From assembly GCA_910585075.1 (NCBI GenBank), contig CAJUED010000033.1, positions 1 through 43,548 on the forward strand: DNA of 43,548 nucleotides, in the 5' to 3' direction. Positions 8,547-17,279 of the stretch are shown one piece after another. Source of the DNA: an uncultured Lachnospiraceae bacterium. GTDB taxonomy: Bacteria > Bacillota > Clostridia > Lachnospirales > Lachnospiraceae. Each line of letters opens with the position of its first letter. Position 1 is the stretch's first letter. A model generated the notes under the pieces. That model saw nothing but the letters and a program-made list of their open reading frames with translations. It was not told the DNA's origin and ran no database searches. Both the position numbers and the translations under genes were made by a program.

Positions 8547-10268
8547 TTAAAGATATGATTTCAGCGCCTCTGTCAATTTTTCCACTTTATCCTGGGCATC
8601 CTCAAGGCTGGTTCCCTTTACGCCCATGTAAAATTTAATCTTGGGCTCCGTGCCGGAAGGACGTGCACAGCACCATGAATCATTTGTCAAATCGAAGTAC
8701 AGCACGTTAGATTTAGGCAGGCCGGTAGGTCTTTCTTCCCCTGTGGTCAAATCCTTTGTCACATTCCTGTCGTAATCTCTGAACTCTTTCACGGTAAGCT
8801 CGCCAAAGCTCTTAGGCGGATTGCTTCTCAATTTGTCCATCATTTCCGCAATCTGCTTGGAACCGTCGATTCCCTTTAAGGTAATTGCATACTGAGTTTC
8901 TTTGAAATATCCGTATTTTTCGTAGAGCTTTAACATCTGGTCCCAAACGGTGATGCCGTTTTTCTTGCACCATGCGGCCATCTCGCAAAGGCACATAACC
9001 GCTACAACCGCATCCTTATCTCTTGCATGGGTGCCTGCCAGACAGCCGTAGCTCTCCTCCAGACCGAATACATAATTGTTGGAGCCGTTTTGCTCAAAAA
9101 GTTTAATCTGCTCGCCGATATACTTAAAGCCGGTAAGCACTTCAATGCATTTTACGTTGTAATCTTTTGCTATTGCCGCCGCCATATTGGTGGTAACAAT
9201 AGTGGTAACCAGCGCAGGATTCTCAGGCATGGTTCCCGTAGCCGTTCTTTCTCTCAAAATATACTCTGCAATCAGCATACCGGACATGTTGCCTGTAAAC
9301 GGAATATACTCCCCGCTCTTTGTATCCAGGGCATAAATACCAAGCCTGTCCGCATCCGGGTCAGTTGCAAGAACAATATCCGCGTTCTTTTCTTTTGCAA
9401 GCGCCAAAGCCAGCGTGAAGGCCTTAGGGTCTTCGGGATTAGGGTAATCCAATGTGGTAAAATCAGGATCCGGAAGTTCCTGTTCGGGCACCACATAAAC
9501 ATTCTTAAATCCAAGCTCCGAAAGGATTCTCCTTACGGGAACATTTCCGGTTCCATGGAAAGGAGAGTAAACGATCTTAATATCATCAGCCACTTCCTGA
9601 ATGATTTCAGGATGAATAATCTGCTTTTTCAGCTCTGCCATATATGCATCGTCGATTTCTTTGCCAATCACCTGATAAAGGCCGGCCGCAATGGCTTCTT
9701 CCTTGTCCATGGTCTTTACCTGATGGTAATCGGTTACCTTCTTCACCTCTGTGATGATTTCCTGGTCTCTGGGAGCCGCAACCTGTGCGCCATCCTCCCA
9801 GTATGCCTTGTATCCGTTATACTCCGGCGGATTATGGCTTGCTGTGATAACAATACCGGAAATGCAGTGCAGTGTGCGCAGTGCAAAGGAAAGCTCCGGT
9901 GTAGGGCGAAGCGCGTCAAACACATAAGCCTTGATGCCGTTTGCATTAAGGCACAGAGCCGCCTCGTCTGCAAATTCAGGGGACATTCTTCTGGAATCGT
10001 AAGCGATTGCAACTCCCTTATCCTTTCCCCCCTGTGCGATAATATAGTTTGCAAGTCCCTGGGTTGCTTTTCTGACGGTGTAAATGTTCATGCGGTTTGT
10101 ACCGGCACCGATGACGCCGCGAAGGCCGCCCGTACCAAATTCCAATTCCTTATAGAAGCGGTCTTCTATTTCCTTCTCGTTGTCCGCAATCCCCCGCAGT
10201 TCTTCTTTAGTCTTCTCGTCAAAGTAACTGTCTTTCAGCCAAAAATCATACTGTTCTTTGTAACTCAT
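8547..10268 (-). CDS. pgcA: Phosphoglucomutase/phosphomannomutase (alpha-D-phosphohexomutase)
   Basis: The 573-residue protein interconverts hexose 6-phosphate and hexose 1-phosphate, giving glucose-1-phosphate for RfbA and other nucleotide-sugar routes. All four family signatures are present: the catalytic phosphoserine loop TASHNPPEYNGYK, the magnesium loop DPDADRLG, the sugar-binding loop GLEESYG, and the phosphate-binding RPSGTEPKIKFY near the C-terminus. Length fits the Firmicute PgcA/Pgm type (about 570-580 residues). AGGAGGGTTAAAA precedes the ATG. It lies between polysaccharide glycosyltransferases but has its own promoter and terminator, which suits a housekeeping enzyme also needed elsewhere in metabolism. 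The gene symbol is by analogy to Bacillus. Confidence 0.95.
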   Translation of the reverse strand: MSYKEQYDFWLKDSYFDEKTKEELRGIADNEKEIEDRFYKELEFGTGGLRGVIGAGTNRMNIYTVRKATQGLANYIIAQGGKDKGVAIAYDSRRMSPEFADEAALCLNANGIKAYVFDALRPTPELSFALRTLHCISGIVITASHNPPEYNGYKAYWEDGAQVAAPRDQEIITEVKKVTDYHQVKTMDKEEAIAAGLYQVIGKEIDDAYMAELKKQIIHPEIIQEVADDIKIVYSPFHGTGNVPVRRILSELGFKNVYVVPEQELPDPDFTTLDYPNPEDPKAFTLALALAKEKNADIVLATDPDADRLGIYALDTKSGEYIPFTGNMSGMLIAEYILRERTATGTMPENPALVTTIVTTNMAAAIAKDYNVKCIEVLTGFKYIGEQIKLFEQNGSNNYVFGLEESYGCLAGTHARDKDAVVAVMCLCEMAAWCKKNGITVWDQMLKLYEKYGYFKETQYAITLKGIDGSKQIAEMMDKLRSNPPKSFGELTVKEFRDYDRNVTKDLTTGEERPTGLPKSNVLYFDLTNDSWCCARPSGTEPKIKFYMGVKGTSLEDAQDKVEKLTEALKSYL

Positions 10269-10303
10269 TTTTAACCCTCCTGATTTTTTAATACATTAAA
10301 TTT

Positions 10304-10332
10304 ATTTTACCATAATATTACTATATTTTCAA
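10304..10332 (-). promoter_or_regulatory. Promoter of the phosphohexomutase gene
   Basis: On the minus strand TTGAAA (10327-10332), a 17-bp spacer and an extended -10 TGGTAAAAT (TAAAAT at 10304-10309) lie 35-65 bp upstream of the mutase start. The -35 overlaps the end of the preceding glycosyltransferase gene. Both hexamers match 5 of 6 consensus bases. Confidence 0.65.
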
Positions 10333-12570
10333 AGCAAAGTCGCTTCTGTCCAGAGAAAAGTTAGGATTGTAGTACGGGTCGCCTTTTACAAGGACTTCCT
10401 TCCACTTTTCCCGGAACTTTTCCGACTCCCGGTTATACCGCTCGGCCCGCTCTCCTCCGTCGTCCAAACCTCTTGAGCGGGACTCTAAGTGATACAGCTC
10501 CGCAAAGGGCGTGAACACATTCAGGTACCCTTTTTCCCGCAGCCTTAAGCAAAAGTCTATGTCATTTAAGGAAACGGCAAAGGATTCATCAAGGCCCCCC
10601 ACTTCCTCAAAAAGCGCTCTTTTCACCATAAGACAGGCCCCCGTCACCGCGGAAACATCCTGAGCATAGCAGAGCCTTCCCATGTATCCCAGATTATCCC
10701 GGTGCTGGCCATAATGACTATGTCCCGCCGTCCTGTGGGCCCCAAGGCCTAAAACCACCCCTGCATGCTGAATGGTTTTGTCCCCATAATAAAGCTTGGC
10801 CCCTACGGCTCCCACATCCTCCCGCTGGGCGTACATCAGCATTTCCTCCAGCCAGTTTACGGTGATGACCTTGGTGTCGTTATTGAGAAGCAGTAGGTAA
10901 TCCCCCTCCGCATGGGCTGCCCCAAGATTATTCACCGCCGAATAGTTAAAAGCTCCTTCGTATTTTACCACCTTTATCCTTTCGTTCTCCGAAAGCTCCT
11001 CATAGTATGCAAAGGTTTCCTGCTCCACACTGTTGTTTTCAATTACAATGATTTCAAAATTTTCGTAGGTAGACCTCTCTAATATAGAAGAAACACACCC
11101 TTTTAAGTCCGCCGCATGGTCCTTATTGGCTATGAGAATGGAAATCTTCGGGCTTCCAATAATCTGATAGCGGATTTTGAAAATCGTTTCAAAGGCCCTT
11201 GTGGAGGTAATCTGAAAATGTTCGTAGCCGTGTCTCCTTAAGTGGTCCGCTACCGCCCCCTTTGCCGCCTCTATAGCGTAAGGTTTTGCTTCTATATTAG
11301 AGGCAACGCTGTCCGGATGGCTTCTCCAATAGTATAAAAGCTTTGGAACATGCACCACATGTTCCGCCCTGTCGGTCAGCCGCAGAATCATATCATGATC
11401 CTGACTTCCGTCAAACCGGGAGCGGAACAGCTCCGTACCGTCTAAAAGCTTTCTTGCAAATACACTGAAATGGCAGATGTAATTGTTTGCCCGAAGGTTG
11501 TCAATGGCGTAATCCGGTTTAAAATGCATGGTCAGCATCTTATTGATATCGCCGCTTTTAAAGGTGGTCTCGTCGCAATATATGTAATCTGCGTCCTTTT
11601 CATTAATCGCCTTCACATATTCATAAAGCACATTCGGGTGCAGCACATCATCATGGTCAAACAGGCCGATGTACTCCCCGGTTGCCATCTCAAGACATTT
11701 ATTCGTGTTGCCTGAAATCCCCTCGTTTCGCTCCAGTTTCCGGTAAAGAATTTCCGGGCCGAAATTTTGACCATGGATTTTGAGAGCCAGCGCTTTTGCC
11801 TCCTGGGCCTTATCCATATACTCCTTTACCACCTGCTCCACATAGCCGTGGTTTTCATCCGACCCGTCTGCCAGACACAGCTCCCAATTAACATACGTCT
11901 GGTTAAAAACCGATTCAACCATCTCCCGCAAAAATTCCTCAGGGGTATTGTACAAAGGTACCAAAATACTGATCTTTACCATCTTTGGAAAGGTCTCGCC
12001 CCTTAACCGCTCCGTCTCCTCTTTGGTTGGAAAGCTCTTAGTACCGTAGTTTTCCTTCGCCTGCCGCTCAATGTTCTTATATTTAATCTTGGCCACAACG
12101 CCCCGGAGGTTGCCGCAGTTTTTCAGCCTGTTTTTCTGGCGGATCATGAAATGCATACACCTGCGGGCAGGCGCCGACATTTTCCATAAGGGATTATTCT
12201 TGATTCTGTTTAACTTAAAGTTGAGCTCGTCGCACTTTGCCTCTAAATCGGCCACCCGGCCGGCTAAGTCGGCATTACGTAGATGCTCTTTTTCATATTC
12301 AATTCGGTAATCCGGTTCTGTCCCCTGTGCATCCTCGTTTTGAACCGCAGCCCTATCCGCTGTCTTATCATCCGCTTTATCTGTCGCTGCATCTGCCTTT
12401 GCTACCATATCCGCCTTCACTGTCGCTGCATCTGCCTTTGCTACCATATCCGCCTTCACTGTCGCTACATCTGTCTTTGCTACTATATCCGCCTTCACCG
12501 TCGCTACATCTGTCTTTGCTATTGCTGCTTTATTTGTATTTGACGCTGTATCCGCTGTCTTATCTGACAT
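10321..12570 (-). CDS. Tandem GT2 glycosyltransferase with repetitive N-terminal tail
   Basis: This 749-residue protein holds two full GT2 domains. Domain one (about 195-440) shows KISILVPLYN, ELCLADGSDEN, NEGISGNTNK, the DHDD motif, and VPKLLYYWRSH. Domain two (about 478-740) shows PKISILIANKD, EIIVIENNS, LLLLNNDTKV, AVTGACLMVK and SLNDIDFCLRLREKGY. Two active sites in one chain suggest it adds two residues or alternates linkages while extending a repeat unit. Residues 20-80 are an Ala/Lys/Asp-rich tail built from 13-residue repeats (VKADMVAKADAAT type), probably helical. GGGAGGAGCGAA precedes the start. It lies 48 bp after the 812-residue GT gene in the same operon. Donor sugar is unknown. 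Confidence 0.9.
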   Translation of the reverse strand: MSDKTADTASNTNKAAIAKTDVATVKADIVAKTDVATVKADMVAKADAATVKADMVAKADAATDKADDKTADRAAVQNEDAQGTEPDYRIEYEKEHLRNADLAGRVADLEAKCDELNFKLNRIKNNPLWKMSAPARRCMHFMIRQKNRLKNCGNLRGVVAKIKYKNIERQAKENYGTKSFPTKEETERLRGETFPKMVKISILVPLYNTPEEFLREMVESVFNQTYVNWELCLADGSDENHGYVEQVVKEYMDKAQEAKALALKIHGQNFGPEILYRKLERNEGISGNTNKCLEMATGEYIGLFDHDDVLHPNVLYEYVKAINEKDADYIYCDETTFKSGDINKMLTMHFKPDYAIDNLRANNYICHFSVFARKLLDGTELFRSRFDGSQDHDMILRLTDRAEHVVHVPKLLYYWRSHPDSVASNIEAKPYAIEAAKGAVADHLRRHGYEHFQITSTRAFETIFKIRYQIIGSPKISILIANKDHAADLKGCVSSILERSTYENFEIIVIENNSVEQETFAYYEELSENERIKVVKYEGAFNYSAVNNLGAAHAEGDYLLLLNNDTKVITVNWLEEMLMYAQREDVGAVGAKLYYGDKTIQHAGVVLGLGAHRTAGHSHYGQHRDNLGYMGRLCYAQDVSAVTGACLMVKRALFEEVGGLDESFAVSLNDIDFCLRLREKGYLNVFTPFAELYHLESRSRGLDDGGERAERYNRESEKFREKWKEVLVKGDPYYNPNFSLDRSDFALKI
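12381..12523 (-). repeat. 39-bp in-frame minisatellite in a glycosyltransferase gene
   Basis: Three full 39-bp units (12381-12419, 12420-12458, 12459-12497) and a partial fourth lie in the N-terminal coding part of the tandem GT2 gene. The first two are nearly identical. Units are multiples of three, so copy-number change alters tail length without shifting frame. Confidence 0.85.
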
Positions 12571-12618
12571 TTCGCTCCTCCCTTATTGAAGCATTTTTAA
12601 GGCCCTCCGCCGGAAATG

Positions 12619-15057
12619 CTACCCGGCGCTTGTCTCTGTTCCTGCCACCTCCAGCACCCAATTGCTCCAATTGACCAGTTTTTGCGTGGAACACTTATCC
12701 TCCGCAAGCATGCCAAGCTGATATACGCCCTCAGGTATTTTCCCCCACTGCATCCTGGCCACAAAACCGGTGAGCTCCACATTAACCTGATCTTTCAGAT
12801 TGTCTTTGATATCTTTTCTGTATCTGTTCTCCACAGACAGACTAAAGATTTTTTCACTGTCTCTGTTTTTCAATAGAAGGGTCTTTTTGTAACATGCGTT
12901 ATCTGAACCAATAATGAAAGAATACCCCTGGAAATAATACCCCATATCCTCCGGTCTTCCCTTGATTCTTCCCTTCTTGGGCAGGCCGCCGTACCGCCAT
13001 TTATAAATATCCATGGCACATTCCATTCCCACCACAAGGCACTTATCCTCCCTGGCCCTCCTGACCTTCTCTCCAAAGGGCACCGGTTCAGACCATGGCA
13101 TATCAAGTGTTACCTGATAATGGTAGGCCGGAAGATATTCCGTTTGGAGCATATCCGTCACAAGCCCCGGATTATAATAAGGGTCTTTCCCATAAAGATC
13201 GTCATGCCTGTCGTAAAGAATATCCCTCTCCCTCAGGAGCCGCTGTTGTTTTTCCGGAGAGTCCCCGTCTTTTCCCCTGCTTAAGGACTCATGGTGAAAA
13301 AGCACCACATCATTTCTTTCTATATTATAGTATCCCATCTCGTGGATGGTATAACAAAGATCCACATCATTAAAAGCCACCGCCAGCTCCTGGCAGAATC
13401 CTCCCGCTTCCTCAAACACCTTCCGGGAAATCATCAGACAGGCTCCGGTAACCGCCATCATATTGTGAACCCCTCTGTTCATACCAAAATAGTGGTCCTC
13501 AGCATCATGCAAAAACTGCAGCTTGTGAGCAGGCCCCACTCTCAAATTAGTAATACCTGCATGCTGAATAATGTCGGAATCCGGATACAGCAGTTTTGCG
13601 CCTACCGCCCCGGCATAGGGAAGGACAGCTTTCCCGGCCATCAAATCCATCCAGTCCGGCTGAATAATTTCCATATCGTCATTTAAAAATAACAGCAGGC
13701 TGCCCTGCGCCTTCGCCGCCCCAAGATTGCACATTCCCGAAAAATTAAATGTCATGGGATGGTAGAGATAAGTACATCCCATAAAGGAGATATTCTTTCC
13801 TTCTCCCGTCCACTCCTCATTCAGGCGCGAAACTCTGTCGGAAATCCTTTTTCGGTTCTCCTCCCCGCTCCCATTGTCCACCAGGATAATCTCAAAGGGA
13901 TATTCGGAACAGGTTTTTTGGAACAATGAGTCCAGACAATGAAACAACACATCAGGATTGTCCTTTGAAGGTACAATAACAGACACCACATTTTTCTCCG
14001 GCTCTCCGGTCTTGGAGCCCTCGGCCTTTCGTTCATCAACCTTTGACCCTACCACCGCAGATTCCTCAACCTTTTGCCCCACAGGCCTTGGCGCATCAGC
14101 CTTTGGTTTCCCTGCCTCCCGCTCCCTGAGGAAAGACTCCGGAGGCAGCCGTAAACCCTTAATCTGCTCATATCCATTCTCATAACTGTGAAATAACACC
14201 TGTGGTATATGATATACCGGCCCGGCGGAGGATGTATCTCCTTTGGAAAAAGCAATATGCTTTGAAAAAGCATTATGTTTTGAAAAAGCATATTGCCTTG
14301 AAAAGGCATTGTGTTCTTTCAACATCTCATATAGAAGGAGGTACAAAAATTCCCGGTGAGCATTTTTCGCTTCTTCGTTTTTAAACAATCCGCTTTCCTT
14401 ACAGCGCATATATGTTTTTTGTAAGGCGCTTGTCCTCACCGCCACAAGTCCTCCAAAATAAAAACCAGACAAAAAGCGATCCGGAGACCAATCCGGTTTA
14501 AACCATGGATTTTCTCTTTTCTGAGAGCGTTTGCTATCTTCATCCCCATAAACCAGAACCACATTTTCATTTTCCGCAAAAACCCGCCCTATTAAAGGGT
14601 ATGCAATTTGGTTACATTCTCCACGATATAGCGAAATCAAAATAACATCCGCAATTGTGTTTCTTGCATGATATTCAATATCACGATAAAAATCACTCGC
14701 ATTAATATTAATCAGGGTTTTTCCCCCTTGGCCCGGACTATTTTTATTATAAACCTCAATCAATTGCTCATACCTTTGTCCATAAGTTTCTTCCGGAGAA
14801 ACATTGTCATTTCCGTTTGTTCTTTTTGAATTATTTCCTTCATTCTTCCCTTTATTCAATTCATCAGAGTGAGGAATTTGTTCAATTTTCAGATATTTTA
14901 TGTTAATTCCATCTTTTTGTTGTTCTATTTCTACTTTTTCTTCCCGTTTGATAATCCAGCCGCTATAGGTCAGATTCCTTGAGGCCACCTCTTTCTCGTA
15001 AAGCTTATGCTGTTTGTTTACCAATATTTGTTTTAAGCTCTGTTTCAGGGAAGCCAT
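12619..15057 (-). CDS. Large multidomain GT2 glycosyltransferase
   Basis: About 812 residues, starting at an ATG that follows AAAGGAGGAAAGTGAAG; an upstream in-frame ATG at 15087 lacks a suitable ribosome site. The first GT-A-like region (about 100-325) keeps VLVYGDEDS, FKPDWSPDRFL and HIPQVLFH but lacks the usual IVPVYN start, so it may be inactive. The second GT2 domain (about 360-640) is complete: VVSVIVPSKDN, EIILVDNGSG, LLFLNDDMEI, AVTGACLMIS and AFNDVDLCYTIHEMGY. The last 140 residues form a beta-rich domain that could bind glycan or a partner. Four tandem six-residue repeats (AFSKHN type) sit between the two GT regions. It is co-transcribed with the methyltransferase-kinase gene and should build the exported polymer. 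Confidence 0.87.
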   Translation of the reverse strand: MASLKQSLKQILVNKQHKLYEKEVASRNLTYSGWIIKREEKVEIEQQKDGINIKYLKIEQIPHSDELNKGKNEGNNSKRTNGNDNVSPEETYGQRYEQLIEVYNKNSPGQGGKTLININASDFYRDIEYHARNTIADVILISLYRGECNQIAYPLIGRVFAENENVVLVYGDEDSKRSQKRENPWFKPDWSPDRFLSGFYFGGLVAVRTSALQKTYMRCKESGLFKNEEAKNAHREFLYLLLYEMLKEHNAFSRQYAFSKHNAFSKHIAFSKGDTSSAGPVYHIPQVLFHSYENGYEQIKGLRLPPESFLREREAGKPKADAPRPVGQKVEESAVVGSKVDERKAEGSKTGEPEKNVVSVIVPSKDNPDVLFHCLDSLFQKTCSEYPFEIILVDNGSGEENRKRISDRVSRLNEEWTGEGKNISFMGCTYLYHPMTFNFSGMCNLGAAKAQGSLLLFLNDDMEIIQPDWMDLMAGKAVLPYAGAVGAKLLYPDSDIIQHAGITNLRVGPAHKLQFLHDAEDHYFGMNRGVHNMMAVTGACLMISRKVFEEAGGFCQELAVAFNDVDLCYTIHEMGYYNIERNDVVLFHHESLSRGKDGDSPEKQQRLLRERDILYDRHDDLYGKDPYYNPGLVTDMLQTEYLPAYHYQVTLDMPWSEPVPFGEKVRRAREDKCLVVGMECAMDIYKWRYGGLPKKGRIKGRPEDMGYYFQGYSFIIGSDNACYKKTLLLKNRDSEKIFSLSVENRYRKDIKDNLKDQVNVELTGFVARMQWGKIPEGVYQLGMLAEDKCSTQKLVNWSNWVLEVAGTETSAG
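14239..14310 (-). repeat. Four 18-bp in-frame tandem repeats
   Basis: Units 14239-14256, 14257-14274, 14275-14292 and 14293-14310 each encode a variant of x-A-F-S-K-x. They fall in the loop between the two GT regions of the 812-residue glycosyltransferase. Confidence 0.8.
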
Positions 15058-15104
15058 CTTCACTTTCCTCCTTTTACACACTTCCATCCGGCTGAAATCT
15101 TCTG

Positions 15105-17222
15105 TTAAAAGAATTTTTTAATAGCACCCATTACGTCCAAAGCCATATCCGCCGGTACGGGCGTTATCTCCATTTTCAGGGAAAGTACGTTTTCCCCCGC
15201 TACCGGAAGGGCCCCGGAAAGAGCTGAAACCTTCACAGTGATGTTTGGGTCCTGGGTGTCAAAGACATAGCAGCCCGTCTTCACAGCCTTTCCATTTGTC
15301 TCCATATACTTTTTTTGCAGGGGAACAGTCACTCCGTTTATGCACAGCTGCATTATCTTCACCATGCAGGAGCGGTCCGCCGGGTCTATTCGTAAGTTCC
15401 TCACATTTCCGTCAAATGGGATTTCAGCTGTTACCGTATATTCGTTTTCAAATAAATCCGGTATGTAGTGAGAATCTTCCTCCTTGAATCCCTCACCCCG
15501 GTCATAGTAAAGCTGGATTCTCTGATTTAAAATTTCCTTCTCATGGAGTTCCATCAGCATCATGGGATCCACACAGGAATTGCCAATATCAACCCGCAGC
15601 TCACCCATGGACTTTCTCTTTCCTGTCACCTGCTTTTGGAACTTTTTCTCCTTCACCCGATATTCCTCCGCAGCCTGCTCCGTAATTCCCAGCCTGTTCA
15701 TAATCAGTTCCAGATTAAGTTTGTTTCTTTTTTCCTCCGCAAGCACATAGCAGTAGACGGCCCGAAAAGCAATCTCCGCCGCAGGTATTCTTTCCTCCAA
15801 AGTCCACTCATAGTCAATTACCGTCCACTTATCCCCGTCCACCAGTATGTTGGCAAATATCAGGTCATAATCCGTCACCTGCTTATCTTCCCCGTAGGAA
15901 ATCAGCTCATAATACCTGTCGAACAAGCGGTGAAATTCATCCATATCATTTCTCTCAAGGCACTGGTCAAGGAGCTCCTCTAAAGTAATTCCCTCCTCAT
16001 AAGGAAATTCCGCATACCCCTTCTTTTCTAACACTTTACAGGGATTGATGGAAAGTCCGCTGCCCTTATAACGTTCTTTAAGGAGCCTGTAAAACTCCTC
16101 CATGCGCTTAATATGCTCCCAGGCCTTTTCATTTAACGGAACTTTCCGCACCACTCTGCCCTTTGGCGTATCCACAACCTCTGTGCGCAGGGCATATTCC
16201 ATGGCCCGGTCGTTTGAATATTTCACATAACAGGTGTCTAATTTTTCTCCAATCACCGCCAGATAGGAATTTGAAAAAATATCAAAAAGGCCATCCTCCA
16301 CGATACCGTCAAAGACATACTTTTCGTGGAACAACACCAATCTGTCGCGATCAAAATTACGCATGTTATCTGTTAATTCACCAAGGTTCGGCAGCCTTTT
16401 ATCAGAGAAAATCATGCCGGGAAATTTATAATCAGGATAAGGGTAATAGAAAGAATAATCTGATACTCCGCAGTTTTTAAATATTTTTTCCAGTCCCTGT
16501 CTGGTAAAGGTTCGGGCGCTTCCCCCTTCCGGATATCCTTCAAGCCCGGCAAACCAGGTTCCCAGATGGTCCTCCTTACACCCCGCCCAGTATTTCAGAC
16601 CAAACTTGTTCTCTATGGCAATGATAATCCGGCCGCTTTTCTTCACGTGCTTTTTAATGATCTTAAAAAAGTCCTCATAGGGGTTGTCCGTATGAATATA
16701 CGACTGCCCGTACTCAAAAGCCCCGATCATACATACATAATCAAAATCTTCCGGAAGGGAAGGCTCAATATCGCTGAAGTTCCCCACATGAATCTCAATG
16801 TTATCCTTGTCATGATTTCTGTAGGCATTGATATGACTTCTTTTGGCAGATAAATCCACGCAGGTCACAGCCCCCGCTTTTTCCGCCAGTTTCTCCGTGA
16901 TGGCGCCGCAGCCGGAACCTATCTCAAGAACCTTATCCGCAGGCCCTATGGGAAGCCAGTCCACAATATTACTCCTGAGAGGCGACAAGTGATACAAAAT
17001 CGGCCAGCTTTTCTTTTTTTCTATGATAAGAGGATACTCCACCCTGGAAGCATCCTTCACGATTCCGAGTATTTCATCCTCTATGCTTCCATCACTGTAT
17101 AAGTCCTCTCCCGGATAATATTTGTAATTCAAAATAACATTCCCTATTTTTTCAGGGAGCCTGTTAAGCACCTCATCCTGACGCAGGTGTATGGGTTTTG
17201 GTCTTTCTATTCCTTCATTCAT
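15105..17222 (-). CDS. Methyltransferase-kinase fusion, WbdD-like candidate chain-capping enzyme
   Basis: About 705 residues; the chosen ATG follows GAAAGGAACCGCTCC, while an upstream in-frame ATG at 17246 has no ribosome site. Residues 85-240 are a class I SAM methyltransferase (motif I VLEIGSGCGAI at 99-109, then VTCVDLSAK). Residues 330-500 look like a kinase fold: a VVRKVPL strand with a candidate ATP-binding Lys near 360, then DYDLIFANILV with Asp453 and Asn458 spaced as in HxDxxxxN, then VIDYEW with Asp470 at the DFG position. The last 130 residues are beta-rich. The same order (methyltransferase, then kinase) is known for WbdD, which caps O-antigen ends with methyl phosphate and stops chain growth. 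The gene lies 57 bp after the Wzt-type ATPase gene. Domain calls are visible; the capping role is inferred. Confidence 0.75.
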   Translation of the reverse strand: MNEGIERPKPIHLRQDEVLNRLPEKIGNVILNYKYYPGEDLYSDGSIEDEILGIVKDASRVEYPLIIEKKKSWPILYHLSPLRSNIVDWLPIGPADKVLEIGSGCGAITEKLAEKAGAVTCVDLSAKRSHINAYRNHDKDNIEIHVGNFSDIEPSLPEDFDYVCMIGAFEYGQSYIHTDNPYEDFFKIIKKHVKKSGRIIIAIENKFGLKYWAGCKEDHLGTWFAGLEGYPEGGSARTFTRQGLEKIFKNCGVSDYSFYYPYPDYKFPGMIFSDKRLPNLGELTDNMRNFDRDRLVLFHEKYVFDGIVEDGLFDIFSNSYLAVIGEKLDTCYVKYSNDRAMEYALRTEVVDTPKGRVVRKVPLNEKAWEHIKRMEEFYRLLKERYKGSGLSINPCKVLEKKGYAEFPYEEGITLEELLDQCLERNDMDEFHRLFDRYYELISYGEDKQVTDYDLIFANILVDGDKWTVIDYEWTLEERIPAAEIAFRAVYCYVLAEEKRNKLNLELIMNRLGITEQAAEEYRVKEKKFQKQVTGKRKSMGELRVDIGNSCVDPMMLMELHEKEILNQRIQLYYDRGEGFKEEDSHYIPDLFENEYTVTAEIPFDGNVRNLRIDPADRSCMVKIMQLCINGVTVPLQKKYMETNGKAVKTGCYVFDTQDPNITVKVSALSGALPVAGENVLSLKMEITPVPADMALDVMGAIKKFF

Positions 17223-17279
17223 GGAGCGGTTCCTTTCTGTTTCCATATAAAAGGCGGTAATAACATCCGTCTTTTATCA

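Noticed and set aside
9027..10274. A 415-residue plus-strand frame opposite the phosphohexomutase gene.
   Set aside because: The minus-strand mutase has every family motif, a promoter and a terminator; the opposite frame shows no recognisable domain.
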